From an uncultured Roseiflexaceae bacterium (GTDB lineage: Bacteria > Chloroflexota > Chloroflexia > Chloroflexales > Roseiflexaceae), in assembly GCA_937988885.1 (NCBI GenBank), contig CALKHR010000154.1, positions 48,752 through 112,751 of the forward strand: a stretch of DNA of 64,000 nt. Direction: 5' to 3'. The notes beneath the pieces are model-generated. The model was not told the DNA's origin. It saw nothing but the letters and a program-made list of their open reading frames with translations, and ran no database searches. This document shows positions 16,649 to 25,134 of this stretch, one piece after another. Each line of letters begins with the position of its first letter. Positions within the stretch are counted from its first letter, which is position 1. A program made the position numbers and the translations under genes.

Positions 16649-17602
16649 ATGCACCAACGTTTCTCTCAGCGCCTTTTTTTACTTGTTAGCTTTGCGCTTC
16701 TTCTGTTCATCACAGCTTGTGGGCCAGTAGCCACAAGCGAAAATACAGGCAGCATTGGCGAACGCCAGATCATAGCCGTCGCCACTACTGGCATGATCGC
16801 CGATACAGTCCAGCAAGTTGGTGGCGAGCGCGTCCAGGTGATTGCTCTGATGGGGCCGGGCGTCGATCCACATCTTTACCAAGCCAGCGAGGGCGATGTA
16901 ACGCGCATGGCCAGCGCCGATATCATCTTCTACAATGGCCTGCATCTCGAAGCGGCGATGACCGAAGTCTTCGAGCGCATGCACGGTCGCATTCAAACGG
17001 TCGCAGTCACCCACACGATTGATCAAACCACTCTGCTCTCACCGCCAGAATTCGAGGGCGCGTACGACCCACACGTTTGGTTCGACATCCAAAAATGGAG
17101 CAAGGTCGTTGAGGCCATTCGCGATAGTTTGATCGCGCTGGATTCCGCACACACCACCACTTACCAACAGAACGCGGAACGCTATCTCAACGAACTCAGC
17201 CAACTCGATGCCTACATTAAAGAGCAGGCGCAGCGCGTCCCGCCCGAGCAGCGTGTTCTGATCACAGCGCACGATGCCTTCAACTATTTCGGCAAGGCCT
17301 ACGGCTTCGAGGTGCGCGGCTTGCAAGGCATCAGCACCGCTACCGAGGCTGGCACCGCCGATGTACAGGCGCTCGCCGATTTCATCGCCGAGCGACAGAT
17401 CCGCGCCATCTTCGTCGAATCGTCGGTGCCGTTGCGCACCATCGAGGCGGTGCAAGCCGCTGTGCGCTCGCGGGGCTTCGAGGTGAAGATCGGCGGCGAA
17501 CTGTTCTCCGATGCAATGGGTCAGCCCGGCACACCCGAAGGAACCTACATCGGAATGCTGCGCCACAACATCGATACGATCGTTAACGCACTCACCAGTT
17601 AA
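16649..17602 (+). CDS. troA: TroA-like Mn/Zn ABC transporter substrate-binding lipoprotein
   Basis: A 317-residue cluster-9 metal-binding lipoprotein with signal peptide and lipobox (FITAC). Metal-site landmarks are in order: VDPHLYQAS (first His), YNGLHLEAAM, DPHVWFDIQKW (second His), TAHDAFNYFGKAYGFEVRGLQGIST (third His) and GGELFSDAMG (Asp). The His/His/His/Asp pattern and overall wording resemble TroA of Treponema, which binds Zn and Mn, more than the Glu-containing PsaA type. It is first in a four-gene operon behind a consensus promoter and a DtxR-type box. Metal preference (Mn versus Zn) cannot be fixed from sequence. Confidence 0.92.
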   Translation: MHQRFSQRLFLLVSFALLLFITACGPVATSENTGSIGERQIIAVATTGMIADTVQQVGGERVQVIALMGPGVDPHLYQASEGDVTRMASADIIFYNGLHLEAAMTEVFERMHGRIQTVAVTHTIDQTTLLSPPEFEGAYDPHVWFDIQKWSKVVEAIRDSLIALDSAHTTTYQQNAERYLNELSQLDAYIKEQAQRVPPEQRVLITAHDAFNYFGKAYGFEVRGLQGISTATEAGTADVQALADFIAERQIRAIFVESSVPLRTIEAVQAAVRSRGFEVKIGGELFSDAMGQPGTPEGTYIGMLRHNIDTIVNALTS

Positions 17603-17701
17603 TCCAAAGATTTCGCCTGATCGCAGAGGCATCTGTCCCAACATCACTACCTTTTGCATTGCAGATGCCTCGATTGATACTTTAAATGAAAGGTAATGAA
17701 G

Positions 17702-18532
17702 ATGAGCCATTCGCAAATTGCAGCCATTGAAGTCACAGATTTGACAGTAGCCTACCGCGAGAAGCCGGTGCTTTGGGATATCGACCTGCAAGTGCCGAGT
17801 GGCGTCCTGATGGCGATTGTTGGGCCAAACGGCGCGGGAAAGACCACGCTGATGAAGGCGATCCTCGGCTTGGTGCCGCCAGCCGCTGGCCAAATCCTCA
17901 TCAACAATCGGCCATATGCCGAACAGCGTAAGCTCGTTGGCTACGTCCCACAACGGGGCAGCGTCGATTGGGATTTCCCCACCAATGTGCTCGATGTGGT
18001 GATGATGGGCCGCTACGGCGCGCTCGGCTGGTTGCGGCGTCCGGGCAAGCGCGAGCGCGACCTCGCTTTCGAGGCGCTTGAGAAGGTCGGGATGCGCGAC
18101 TTCGCGGATCGCCAGATCAGCCAACTCTCCGGTGGGCAGCAGCAACGCGTGTTCCTTGCCCGTGCACTCGTTCAGGATGCGCAGATCTACTTTATGGATG
18201 AGCCATTCCAAGGCGTCGATGCCACCACCGAGCGAGCCATCGTGGCGCTGTTGCAGGAGCTTCGCGCCGCAGGCAAAACCGTGGTCGTTGTCCACCACGA
18301 TCTGCAGACGGTGCCCGAGTATTTCGACTGGGTGACGTTGTTGAACGTGCGACGGATCGCCAGTGGGCCGGTCGAGGAGGTCTTTACCGAAGCCAACCTG
18401 CGTTTAGCTTACGGTGGGCGCGTCGCGTTCCTGAACCCACCCACCGAGCATAGCAAGCCCATCGTGGGCGCCGAGCCGAGCCACACCGCGAACATCTCGA
18501 CCAGCACGAGACCTTCGGAGGTGGCGTCATGA
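17702..18532 (+). CDS. troB: Mn/Zn ABC transporter ATP-binding protein
   Basis: A 276-residue ABC ATPase: Walker A GPNGAGKTT, Q-loop YVPQRG followed by SVDWDFP (typical of the metal cluster), signature LSGGQQQR, Walker B IYFMDEP, switch His in VVHHD. I prefer ATG at 17702 to one six bases earlier because AAAGG is then eight bases away. The gene ends inside the start of troC (ATGA overlap). The C-terminal 30 residues are Ser/Thr/Pro-rich. A 99-base gap separates it from troA without an obvious terminator. Confidence 0.93.
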   Translation: MSHSQIAAIEVTDLTVAYREKPVLWDIDLQVPSGVLMAIVGPNGAGKTTLMKAILGLVPPAAGQILINNRPYAEQRKLVGYVPQRGSVDWDFPTNVLDVVMMGRYGALGWLRRPGKRERDLAFEALEKVGMRDFADRQISQLSGGQQQRVFLARALVQDAQIYFMDEPFQGVDATTERAIVALLQELRAAGKTVVVVHHDLQTVPEYFDWVTLLNVRRIASGPVEEVFTEANLRLAYGGRVAFLNPPTEHSKPIVGAEPSHTANISTSTRPSEVAS

Positions 18533-19680
18533 ACCTAGCGCAACTGCTGTACGATCTTTTCTTCGACTACACGCTGCGCACGGTCGCGCTTGGCTCAGCG
18601 CTGTTGGGCATCATCAGCGGCACGTTGGGGGCCTACGCCGTGCTGCGCAAGCAGAGCCTGCTCGGCGACGCGATCTCGCACGCCGCCCTGCCCGGCATCG
18701 CCGTCGCTTTCCTGCTCACAGGCAGCAAAGCGCCGCTGGCCCTTCTCATCGGCGCAGCTATCGCCGGTTGGCTCGGCACCCTGCTCGTGAACAGCGTAGT
18801 GCGCAACACGCACATCAAGGACGATAGCGCGCTCGGCATCGTCTTGGCGGTCTTTTTCGGCTTCGGCCTCGTGCTGCTGACCTATATCCAGAAGCATATC
18901 CCTACCGCCACCCAAGCTGGCCTCAACAAATTTCTGTTTGGCCAGGCGGCGGCTCTGCTTGAGCGCGATGTCATCACTATGGCGATCATTGGTGGGATCG
19001 TGCTGGTGTTAGTCGGCATGTTCTGGAAGGAGCTGAAACTGCTCACCTTCGACCGCGAGTTTGCCGCGAGCCAAGGCTTTCCCACTCGGGCGTTGGATAT
19101 TCTGCTCACCACACTGTTGGTCGTCGCCATCGTAATCGGCTTGCAGACCGTGGGTGTGGTACTGATGAGCGCGATGGTCGTGGCGCCCGCCGCAGCCGCC
19201 CGTCAATGGACCGATCGGCTCGGGCGAATGATCTTCCTCTCGGCCACGTTCGGGGCGCTTGCAGGCGTGTTCGGGGCGCTCCTGAGCAGCAGCGTCAAAA
19301 ATCTGCCCACCGGCCCTACGATCGTGCTCTGCGCCAGTACACTCGTACTCATCTCGATGCTGTTCGCGCCAAACCGAGGGCTGCTCTGGGGTTGGTTCCG
19401 TCGCCGCCAGAATCGCCACAAACTGCATCTCGATGCGCAACTTCACGATCTCTACACCCTGGCATTACAGCACAACGATCCTGAGCATGCGCACTCGATT
19501 GTGGTGCTACGGGCGATGGCAGCGGGGCGCGGCGGCGTACGACACAGCCTTGAGGAACTCGCGAAACTTGGTCTTGCACGCCACCACGAGCCGGACAGTT
19601 GGAGCCTGACTCCCAAAGGCTACCAAGTCGCTCAACAACGCTTCAATGATCCTTTGAGTGAGGGAGCAGTAACGATATGA
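18529..19680 (+). CDS. troC: Mn/Zn ABC transporter permease with C-terminal winged-helix-like domain
   Basis: The first 285 residues are a standard metal-ABC (ABC-3) permease of eight or nine helices, with the characteristic LLGDAISHAALPGIAVAFL and ELKLLTFDREFAASQGFP. The protein then continues for about 95 soluble residues, containing ALQHNDPEHAHSIVVLRAM, SLEELAKLGLARHHEPDSWSLTPKGYQVAQQ, a pattern like the winged helix of DtxR-family repressors. Typical permeases of this family end near residue 280, so this is a fusion. The start is in the ATGA overlap with troB, the end in an ATGA overlap with troD. Confidence 0.9.
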   Translation: MNLAQLLYDLFFDYTLRTVALGSALLGIISGTLGAYAVLRKQSLLGDAISHAALPGIAVAFLLTGSKAPLALLIGAAIAGWLGTLLVNSVVRNTHIKDDSALGIVLAVFFGFGLVLLTYIQKHIPTATQAGLNKFLFGQAAALLERDVITMAIIGGIVLVLVGMFWKELKLLTFDREFAASQGFPTRALDILLTTLLVVAIVIGLQTVGVVLMSAMVVAPAAAARQWTDRLGRMIFLSATFGALAGVFGALLSSSVKNLPTGPTIVLCASTLVLISMLFAPNRGLLWGWFRRRQNRHKLHLDAQLHDLYTLALQHNDPEHAHSIVVLRAMAAGRGGVRHSLEELAKLGLARHHEPDSWSLTPKGYQVAQQRFNDPLSEGAVTI

Positions 19681-20786
19681 CAACGCCACAAATTGAGATT
19701 CAACTGATTGCAGCAGTTACGGCTGTAGCCTGTGCGCTGCCAGGCGTATTCCTGGTGCTGCGGCGCATGGCCCTGATGAGCGACGCGATCAGCCACTCCA
19801 TCCTGGTGGGTATCGTGCTGGCGTTCTTCGTCACCGAGGATCTCGCATCGCCACTGCTGATCGTCGCAGCTGCGCTCACCGGCATCGCCACAGTCAGTCT
19901 GGTGGAGTTGCTGAACCGCACCGGCCTGGTGCGCGAAGACGCGGCGATCGGTCTGGTGTTCCCCGCACTGTTCAGCATCGGCGTGATTTTGATCGCTCGC
20001 TACGCCGGGAACGTCCACCTCGATACCGACTCCGTCTTGCTGGGCGAGCTCGCCTTCGCGCCGTTCGATCGCTTCGAGCTCTTTGGCTACGATCTGGGGC
20101 CACAAGCGCTCTTCCTGATGGGTGGCATTCTCCTGCTGAATATTGTCTTTTTGCTTGTCTTTTACAAAGAGCTGAAACTGGCTGCCTTCGATGCGGGCCT
20201 TGCCGCCGCGTTGGGCTTCTCGCCCACCCTCCTCCACTATGGCCTGATGTCGCTCGTCTCTGTCACGGCAGTCGGCGCATTCGAGGCGGTCGGCTCGATC
20301 CTGGTGGTCGCCCTGATGATCGTGCCACCTGCTACCGCCGCGTTATTGACCAATCGCTTAGCAACAATGCTCTGGCTCAGCGCACTGATCGGCATTATCA
20401 GCGCCTTCTGTGGCTACTGGGCTGCGCACTGGCTCGATTCATCGATCGCTGGCTCGATGGCCACGATGACGGGTCTGATCTTCGGGTTGGTATTTCTCTT
20501 TGCGCCAGAACGCGGTCTGCTGGCCATCGCGCAACGACGCCGCCGCCAACGCTGGGAGTTCGCCCAAACAATGCTTGTGATCCACTTGCTCAATCACGAG
20601 GGGCTGCCCGATGCCGAAACGGAGAGCCGCGTGGCGCACCTGAGCGAGCACCTGCGCTGGGAACAGGATTTCGCCAAACAAGTCGTGCATCAAGCCGAGC
20701 GACGTGGGCTCCTGCAGCAGCACAACGCCACACTAGCGCTCACCGATCAGGGCCGTGAACTCGCCCGCCAAGCCTTTGTTGCGTAA
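19677..20786 (+). CDS. troD: Second Mn/Zn ABC permease with C-terminal winged-helix-like domain
   Basis: A 369-residue ABC-3 permease with the family motif ALMSDAISHSILVGIVLAF and FYKELKLAAFDAGLAAALGF in about the first 280 residues. The tail (roughly 285-369) reads FAQTMLVIHLLNHEG, SEHLRWEQDFAKQVVHQAERRGLL and LALTDQGRELARQAF, again resembling a DtxR-type winged helix with its wing strand LALT. Both permeases of the system therefore end in such a domain. It closes the operon before the hairpin at 20811. Confidence 0.9.
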   Translation: MTTPQIEIQLIAAVTAVACALPGVFLVLRRMALMSDAISHSILVGIVLAFFVTEDLASPLLIVAAALTGIATVSLVELLNRTGLVREDAAIGLVFPALFSIGVILIARYAGNVHLDTDSVLLGELAFAPFDRFELFGYDLGPQALFLMGGILLLNIVFLLVFYKELKLAAFDAGLAAALGFSPTLLHYGLMSLVSVTAVGAFEAVGSILVVALMIVPPATAALLTNRLATMLWLSALIGIISAFCGYWAAHWLDSSIAGSMATMTGLIFGLVFLFAPERGLLAIAQRRRRQRWEFAQTMLVIHLLNHEGLPDAETESRVAHLSEHLRWEQDFAKQVVHQAERRGLLQQHNATLALTDQGRELARQAFVA

Positions 20787-20810
20787 TACCGTATCCCTGC
20801 ACACACAAAA

Positions 20811-20834
20811 AGGCCGCAGCGAACGCTGCGGCCT
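20811..20834. terminator. Terminator between convergent troD and the histidine kinase gene
   Basis: A perfect 11-bp stem (AGGCCGCAGCG / CGCTGCGGCCT) with a two-base loop. On the minus strand it ends in TTTTT, a classic terminator for the kinase operon. On the plus strand only TTCG follows, but it can also limit troD read-through. Confidence 0.85.
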
Positions 20835-20855
20835 TCGTCATCCCAAAAACAGATC

Positions 20856-23636
20856 TTAGGTATACACTGGGAAAACCATGCTAAAGGTGCTGCCCTCATT
20901 CAGCACACTCTCGACCCAGATGCGGCCACCCAGCAAAATCGTCAGCGGGCGAACGAGCGAAAGACCAAGACCAGTACCGCCCGCCTCGATCTTCAGCGGA
21001 TTCTCGGTACGGTAGAAACGCTCGAAGATTTGCTCCAGTTCCTCCGGCGCGATACCAACGCCCGTATCTGTCACCGAAATCAGCACATACGAGGCATTCG
21101 TGCGCAGCCCTTCGCGAAGCGATTCAGGAACCAGCTCGATCCCACCTTCGACAGCCTCGATCGTGATCTTGCCGCCATTTGGCGTATACTTCACCGCATT
21201 CGAGACGACGTTATGTAAAATTTGATTGAGTCGCTTAGCATCAACCCGCAGGAGCGGCAGGCCGGGCGGAATATTGATCGACAGTTCGTGTTCGTGAGCC
21301 ACGATGCTGGCGCGCAGCTCCGAGATCACATTGCTCAAGTTCTCGGCCAAGTGCACCGGGCGAATATCCAGTTCAACGCTGCCCGTCTCAATCTTGGTGA
21401 TATCCAACAGGTCATTGATGATCGAGATCATCCGCTCGGCGTTGGTCTGAATCGTATTCAAGAACTCACGTTGCGTATCGTTGATTGGGCCGAGACTGCC
21501 CATCGCCAAGAGCTGCGTGAAGCCCTTGATCGAGGTCATCGGCGTGCGCAACTCGTGCGATACCGTACCGATAAACTCGGTCTTGAGGCGATCCGACTGG
21601 ACCTCACGGGTGATATCGCGGAATACAGCGACCGCGCCCATCAAGCGCCCGTTCGACATCAACACGGGGCCGAGCGTCATATTGATCACTCGTGTGCCGA
21701 TATGGAACGTCGTGTTGAAGGTGCGTGGCTCCTGATTCTCGTCGACGGGCCGTTGCAACAGGTCCTCAACCGGCACATCAACAGCGCGATTACCCAGCAA
21801 GCGCTTGAACAGCTCGGGCAGATTCCAGATCACCAACTCCTCGATGGGCCGTTCGAGGATACGCTCGACGGCAGGGTTGGCGGCGAGCACCACACCATCG
21901 GCGTTACAGACGATCACACCGTCGGAGAGGCTTTGCAGAATAGCCGTGCTCTGGCTGTTCTCTTCCTCCTGGCGGCGGCGCATCTCACCCTGGTGCATCA
22001 ACTGTCGCTCGATCTGATCGAACAACATCGCATTGTGGATACCCAAGGCGATTTCGCCCGCCGAGGCGTTTAGCAGACGCAGGTGTCCCTCGTTGAAGTA
22101 ACCGATTTCGTCGTGCGAGAGCAACAGCACACCAAGCGTATCGTGTTGCGCGATCAGCGGCACCGCGATCATCGAGCCGGTGTTCTTGCGCTGCGTATCG
22201 ACGTTCGGCAGCTGCACCCAGCGTGGGTCTGCGCTGACATCGGGCACCAGTGCCGATTTGCGGTTTTGCGCCACCCAACCGACAATACCCTGGCCCATCG
22301 GGAAGCGTGTAATGCCCACATCGCCGCGCTGGCCCAGCACCGCACGATGCACCAAATGCTCGGTATCCTGCTCAAGCAGCATAATCGAGCCTTGGTTCAC
22401 ACCGACCAATCTCGCCAATGCGCGCAGCGAGTTTTCGAGCAGCATGTCGAGATCGAGCGTACTGCTCACTTCCAGCGCGATATCGTAAAGCGTGCCGAGC
22501 ATGTCGCGCTCGACTTGAAGCTCGTGCGTGCGTTCAGCGATACGCTGCTCGAGGACTGCGTTGAAACCACGCACCTCCTCGTACAGGCGCGCGTTCTCAA
22601 ACGCGATCGCCGCCTGGCTGGCCACCGATTTGATGAAATCTTGCTGAGAGCGTGCAAAGAGCGCTTCTACGTCGAAATGCTGCACCGCAATCACGCCGAT
22701 CGCCTGGCTTTGCGCGGTGAGTGGGGTTGCCAGCACGGCCCAATCAGGATGGTACCAACTGCCCTGCGTTGACATCTCGGGCCGGACCTCGAACACCAAA
22801 TCACCCGTTCGGAAGGCGCGAGCGACACAGTCGTATTCATCCTCAACATCAAGTTCCCAACCGCTGGTATCGACCGATGAATCATCGGACCAATGCCGAG
22901 CGGCGTACAACTTTGTACCTTCCTTATTGAGCATCCAGATCGTGAGGCGGGGAACTTCAAGCGACGATTTCAGTTTCTCGCCGACGATCTCCATCTGCTC
23001 GGATTGTTGGAGGCTTGATGAGAGGCCTTGAGCGATTTCGTTGAGGATCGAGACCTGGAGGGTTGTGCGGTCGGCGGCTTCAGCATCGTGATAGAGCGTT
23101 TCGACCAACAAACGAGTTTCATCGAGTTCGCGGGCGACCACTCGTGCCGAGGTGGTCCACTGAGCAGTCATCGCGACTGAGGTATATTCGAGCAGGTTTT
23201 CCAACTCGCTGAGCAGTTCGCGTTGTTGCGCAAAATGGTCAATGAGAGCTTGACGGCCTTTGGAAGGAGGTGTTTGCGCAAACAAAAAATCCCAGGCAAC
23301 CTGCCTGAACATGTGGATCAGGCTTAGTTGTTGGACCAATTCATCTTCGCCAGGGCGCGTTCGCAGGGCACGCAGCAACCGCAAACACTCGTCGAGCGGA
23401 CCGCGGTCGCCACTCGCAGCGCTGATGAGACCCGAGTAGATCGAAGTCAACAGCACCTGCTGTTCGCCAGGGTGCACCATTGCTTCGACTACAGCGCCAG
23501 AACCCGATGCATCGTGAAGGCTATGTTCAGTACCATTTGCATGGTCTGCAGCAACTCTTTCACCAAGCAGCGAAATCCAACGCGGTAGTAATATATCCTG
23601 GTTTTCTGTGAGCCAGCCTGCCAGCGAACTCTTCAT
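20856..23636 (-). CDS. GAF-GAF-PAS sensor histidine kinase with RsbRD_N-like N-terminus
   Basis: A 926-residue soluble kinase with no membrane helix. Residues 1-180 form a helical region opening WLTENQDILLPRWISLL, similar to the RsbRD N-terminal sensor. GAF 1 lies at about 200-345, a coiled coil at 350-390, GAF 2 at 390-545 and a PAS domain at 570-690. The DHp helix has SHELRTP with His694, and the ATPase domain follows (N box NVVSNAVKYTP, G1 DTGVGIAPEE, G2 GTGLGL). No response regulator is adjacent. It starts four bases after the stop of the RsbX-like gene, so it belongs to the same operon as two partner-switching proteins; its real output may be that module. Confidence 0.92.
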   Translation of the reverse strand: MKSSLAGWLTENQDILLPRWISLLGERVAADHANGTEHSLHDASGSGAVVEAMVHPGEQQVLLTSIYSGLISAASGDRGPLDECLRLLRALRTRPGEDELVQQLSLIHMFRQVAWDFLFAQTPPSKGRQALIDHFAQQRELLSELENLLEYTSVAMTAQWTTSARVVARELDETRLLVETLYHDAEAADRTTLQVSILNEIAQGLSSSLQQSEQMEIVGEKLKSSLEVPRLTIWMLNKEGTKLYAARHWSDDSSVDTSGWELDVEDEYDCVARAFRTGDLVFEVRPEMSTQGSWYHPDWAVLATPLTAQSQAIGVIAVQHFDVEALFARSQQDFIKSVASQAAIAFENARLYEEVRGFNAVLEQRIAERTHELQVERDMLGTLYDIALEVSSTLDLDMLLENSLRALARLVGVNQGSIMLLEQDTEHLVHRAVLGQRGDVGITRFPMGQGIVGWVAQNRKSALVPDVSADPRWVQLPNVDTQRKNTGSMIAVPLIAQHDTLGVLLLSHDEIGYFNEGHLRLLNASAGEIALGIHNAMLFDQIERQLMHQGEMRRRQEEENSQSTAILQSLSDGVIVCNADGVVLAANPAVERILERPIEELVIWNLPELFKRLLGNRAVDVPVEDLLQRPVDENQEPRTFNTTFHIGTRVINMTLGPVLMSNGRLMGAVAVFRDITREVQSDRLKTEFIGTVSHELRTPMTSIKGFTQLLAMGSLGPINDTQREFLNTIQTNAERMISIINDLLDITKIETGSVELDIRPVHLAENLSNVISELRASIVAHEHELSINIPPGLPLLRVDAKRLNQILHNVVSNAVKYTPNGGKITIEAVEGGIELVPESLREGLRTNASYVLISVTDTGVGIAPEELEQIFERFYRTENPLKIEAGGTGLGLSLVRPLTILLGGRIWVESVLNEGSTFSMVFPVYT

Positions 23637-23640
23637 ACAT

Positions 23641-24219
23641 CTATGCCGTCTTGATCACAACAACAGTGGCATCGTCGGTATGTTTGCCGTAGATATTTAG
23701 GATTTGTTCAGCGATCTGTTGAGGATGCTGACGTATGTCGATCTGGCCATCGAGGGCAAATCGACTAGAAATTCCATCGCTATAGAGGACAAAGATATCG
23801 CCGGGATCGTATACGTAGTGGAGTTCAAGCAGCGCTGGTAATCGAAAACCAAGGATGCCATTTTTTGAGATGGGCTTGATTGTCTGGCGGCTATAGACCT
23901 GAACACCGATATTTCCGACACCCACGAAACTTGCGCGATACCCTTGGTGATCGAGTCGCAATAAACCGATCACCGCACCACGGGTCGAATGGAGGGCGAC
24001 ATGCGAGCGTTGAATGAGATCCTGCAAAGGCCACTCGGGGTGTTCTTTGAGAATTGCTTCCGACGCACGTGCGGCGCGAGCCGCCTCCTGGCCACCACCT
24101 AATCCATCGATCACCGCCGCAAGCAAGCGTGTCTCGCTATGCTCTTTAACCAGGTAGATATCGCCCGAAACGGTCTGATTTTGTTTTGCGCGGCAGACGG
24201 CGCCCCATGTCCACGTCAC
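23641..24219 (-). CDS. RsbX-like PP2C-type serine phosphatase
   Basis: A 192-residue phosphatase related to RsbX/SpoIIE: SGDIYLV, AAVIDGLGGGQEAARAA (metal-binding Asp-Gly), FVGVGNIGV, and DIFVLYSDGISSRF then HTDDATVVVIK with the C-terminal Asp ligands. RsbX dephosphorylates stressosome STAS proteins and resets stress signalling. The start is GTG at 24219: its GTGA overlaps the upstream stop and TAGGAGGA lies nine bases before it. An in-frame ATG at 24267 would overlap the RsbT-like gene by 52 bases. The length matches RsbX (about 200). Confidence 0.88.
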   Translation of the reverse strand: MTWTWGAVCRAKQNQTVSGDIYLVKEHSETRLLAAVIDGLGGGQEAARAARASEAILKEHPEWPLQDLIQRSHVALHSTRGAVIGLLRLDHQGYRASFVGVGNIGVQVYSRQTIKPISKNGILGFRLPALLELHYVYDPGDIFVLYSDGISSRFALDGQIDIRQHPQQIAEQILNIYGKHTDDATVVVIKTA

Positions 24220-24653
24220 GATCGCCGTCCTCCTACCCAAGTTCTCGACCTCCGATTTTCGAGCCATTTGGTCGCGCGAGCGCGCGTCCCAACTCCAACC
24301 TCCGAAGTTATTTCGAATTCATCCATCAAGCGCTTGACTCCAGGCAACCCTGCGCCTAGCGTATTCGCGGTGCTGTATCCATCACGCATAGCCAGCTCGA
24401 TATCGACGATTCCGGGACCTCGGTCACGAGCCTCGATCACGATACCTTTCCGGCCATTTTGTTCGATGGCTTCGAGAATAAGCTCACCCCTACCCGCATG
24501 GGCAAGGATGTTTCGCGTCAGTTCGAGGATAACGATCTCAATACGAGTGCGATCAATATCATCGAAGCCGATCGCGGCGGCCAATTCACGTCCTCGCCCA
24601 ATTGCCACGTACACATCTACTTCACGAGAAATCGGGCAAGTTACTGGCTGCAT
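24216..24653 (-). CDS. RsbT-like anti-sigma serine kinase
   Basis: A 145-residue GHKL-type kinase: VILELTRNILAHAG (N box), ARDRGPGI (G1), GYSTANTLGAGLPGVKRLMDEFEI (G2), close in wording to Bacillus RsbT. RsbT phosphorylates stressosome STAS proteins RsbR and RsbS and then activates a downstream phosphatase. It is first in the operon, with GGGAG nine bases before ATG at 24653, followed by the RsbX-like phosphatase and the large kinase. No RsbS gene is present, but two RsbR-like STAS proteins are encoded at 28174 and 54855. Confidence 0.92.
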   Translation of the reverse strand: MQPVTCPISREVDVYVAIGRGRELAAAIGFDDIDRTRIEIVILELTRNILAHAGRGELILEAIEQNGRKGIVIEARDRGPGIVDIELAMRDGYSTANTLGAGLPGVKRLMDEFEITSEVGVGTRARATKWLENRRSRTWVGGRRS

Positions 24654-24741
24654 CTTAGTTTACTCCCGCATCACCACGTAGGCTAGACCGCAGGGTTACA
24701 AATTACTAACACGTCACAGGGATGTTCTGGGTTCATCGCTC

Positions 24742-25124
24742 CTACTGAGCTTTTAAGACAGCCTCAGCGGCAATTATAACCGTGCCATCAAGTTTTTTCC
24801 AGCACCACAATAGTACTTTGGGGCAGTCTAGTGCTAGGGAATTTAGTAAAGGTACTATCAGCAGAACAACGCCTGCCCCAATGATAGTGTACGCTACTTT
24901 TTGCTTTCTCGCCAACTCGACCAACGGCGCCGGAGATGGTCCACCCCCCAACTTGAGGGCCAAAACATTCCATTACTTGTAACAACAACGGCGCGAATAT
25001 TGGGCGGCACACGACCATAGTCACCAATGATTCGCGCATCCAGCCCAGGGCGATATAAAAGAACAGCTGTTATATCTGCGAACCTCACACTGAGGTTATC
25101 GTACCCAAGCCAGAGCAACTCCAT
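24742..25124 (-). pseudogene. Small membrane protein interrupted by a frameshift
   Basis: Frame one begins MELLWLGYDNLSVRFADITAVLLYRP (ATG at 25124, ten bases after the pfkA stop), stays protein-like to VPPNIRAVVVTSNG, and then runs out of frame. A second frame overlapping it supplies LKLGGG, PAPLVELARKQK and a clear membrane helix (VAYTIIGAGVVLLIVPLLN), ending at 24742. One base added in the T4 run (complement of 24962-24965) or in the G6 run (complement of 24944-24949) would join them into a protein of about 127 residues. It is either a genuine pseudogene or a homopolymer sequencing error. Family not recognised. Confidence 0.5.
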
Positions 25125-25134
25125 ACCGCAGTCA

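Noticed and set aside
17039..18298. A 419-codon minus-strand frame across troA and troB
   Set aside because: It is antisense to two well-supported genes and has no domain.
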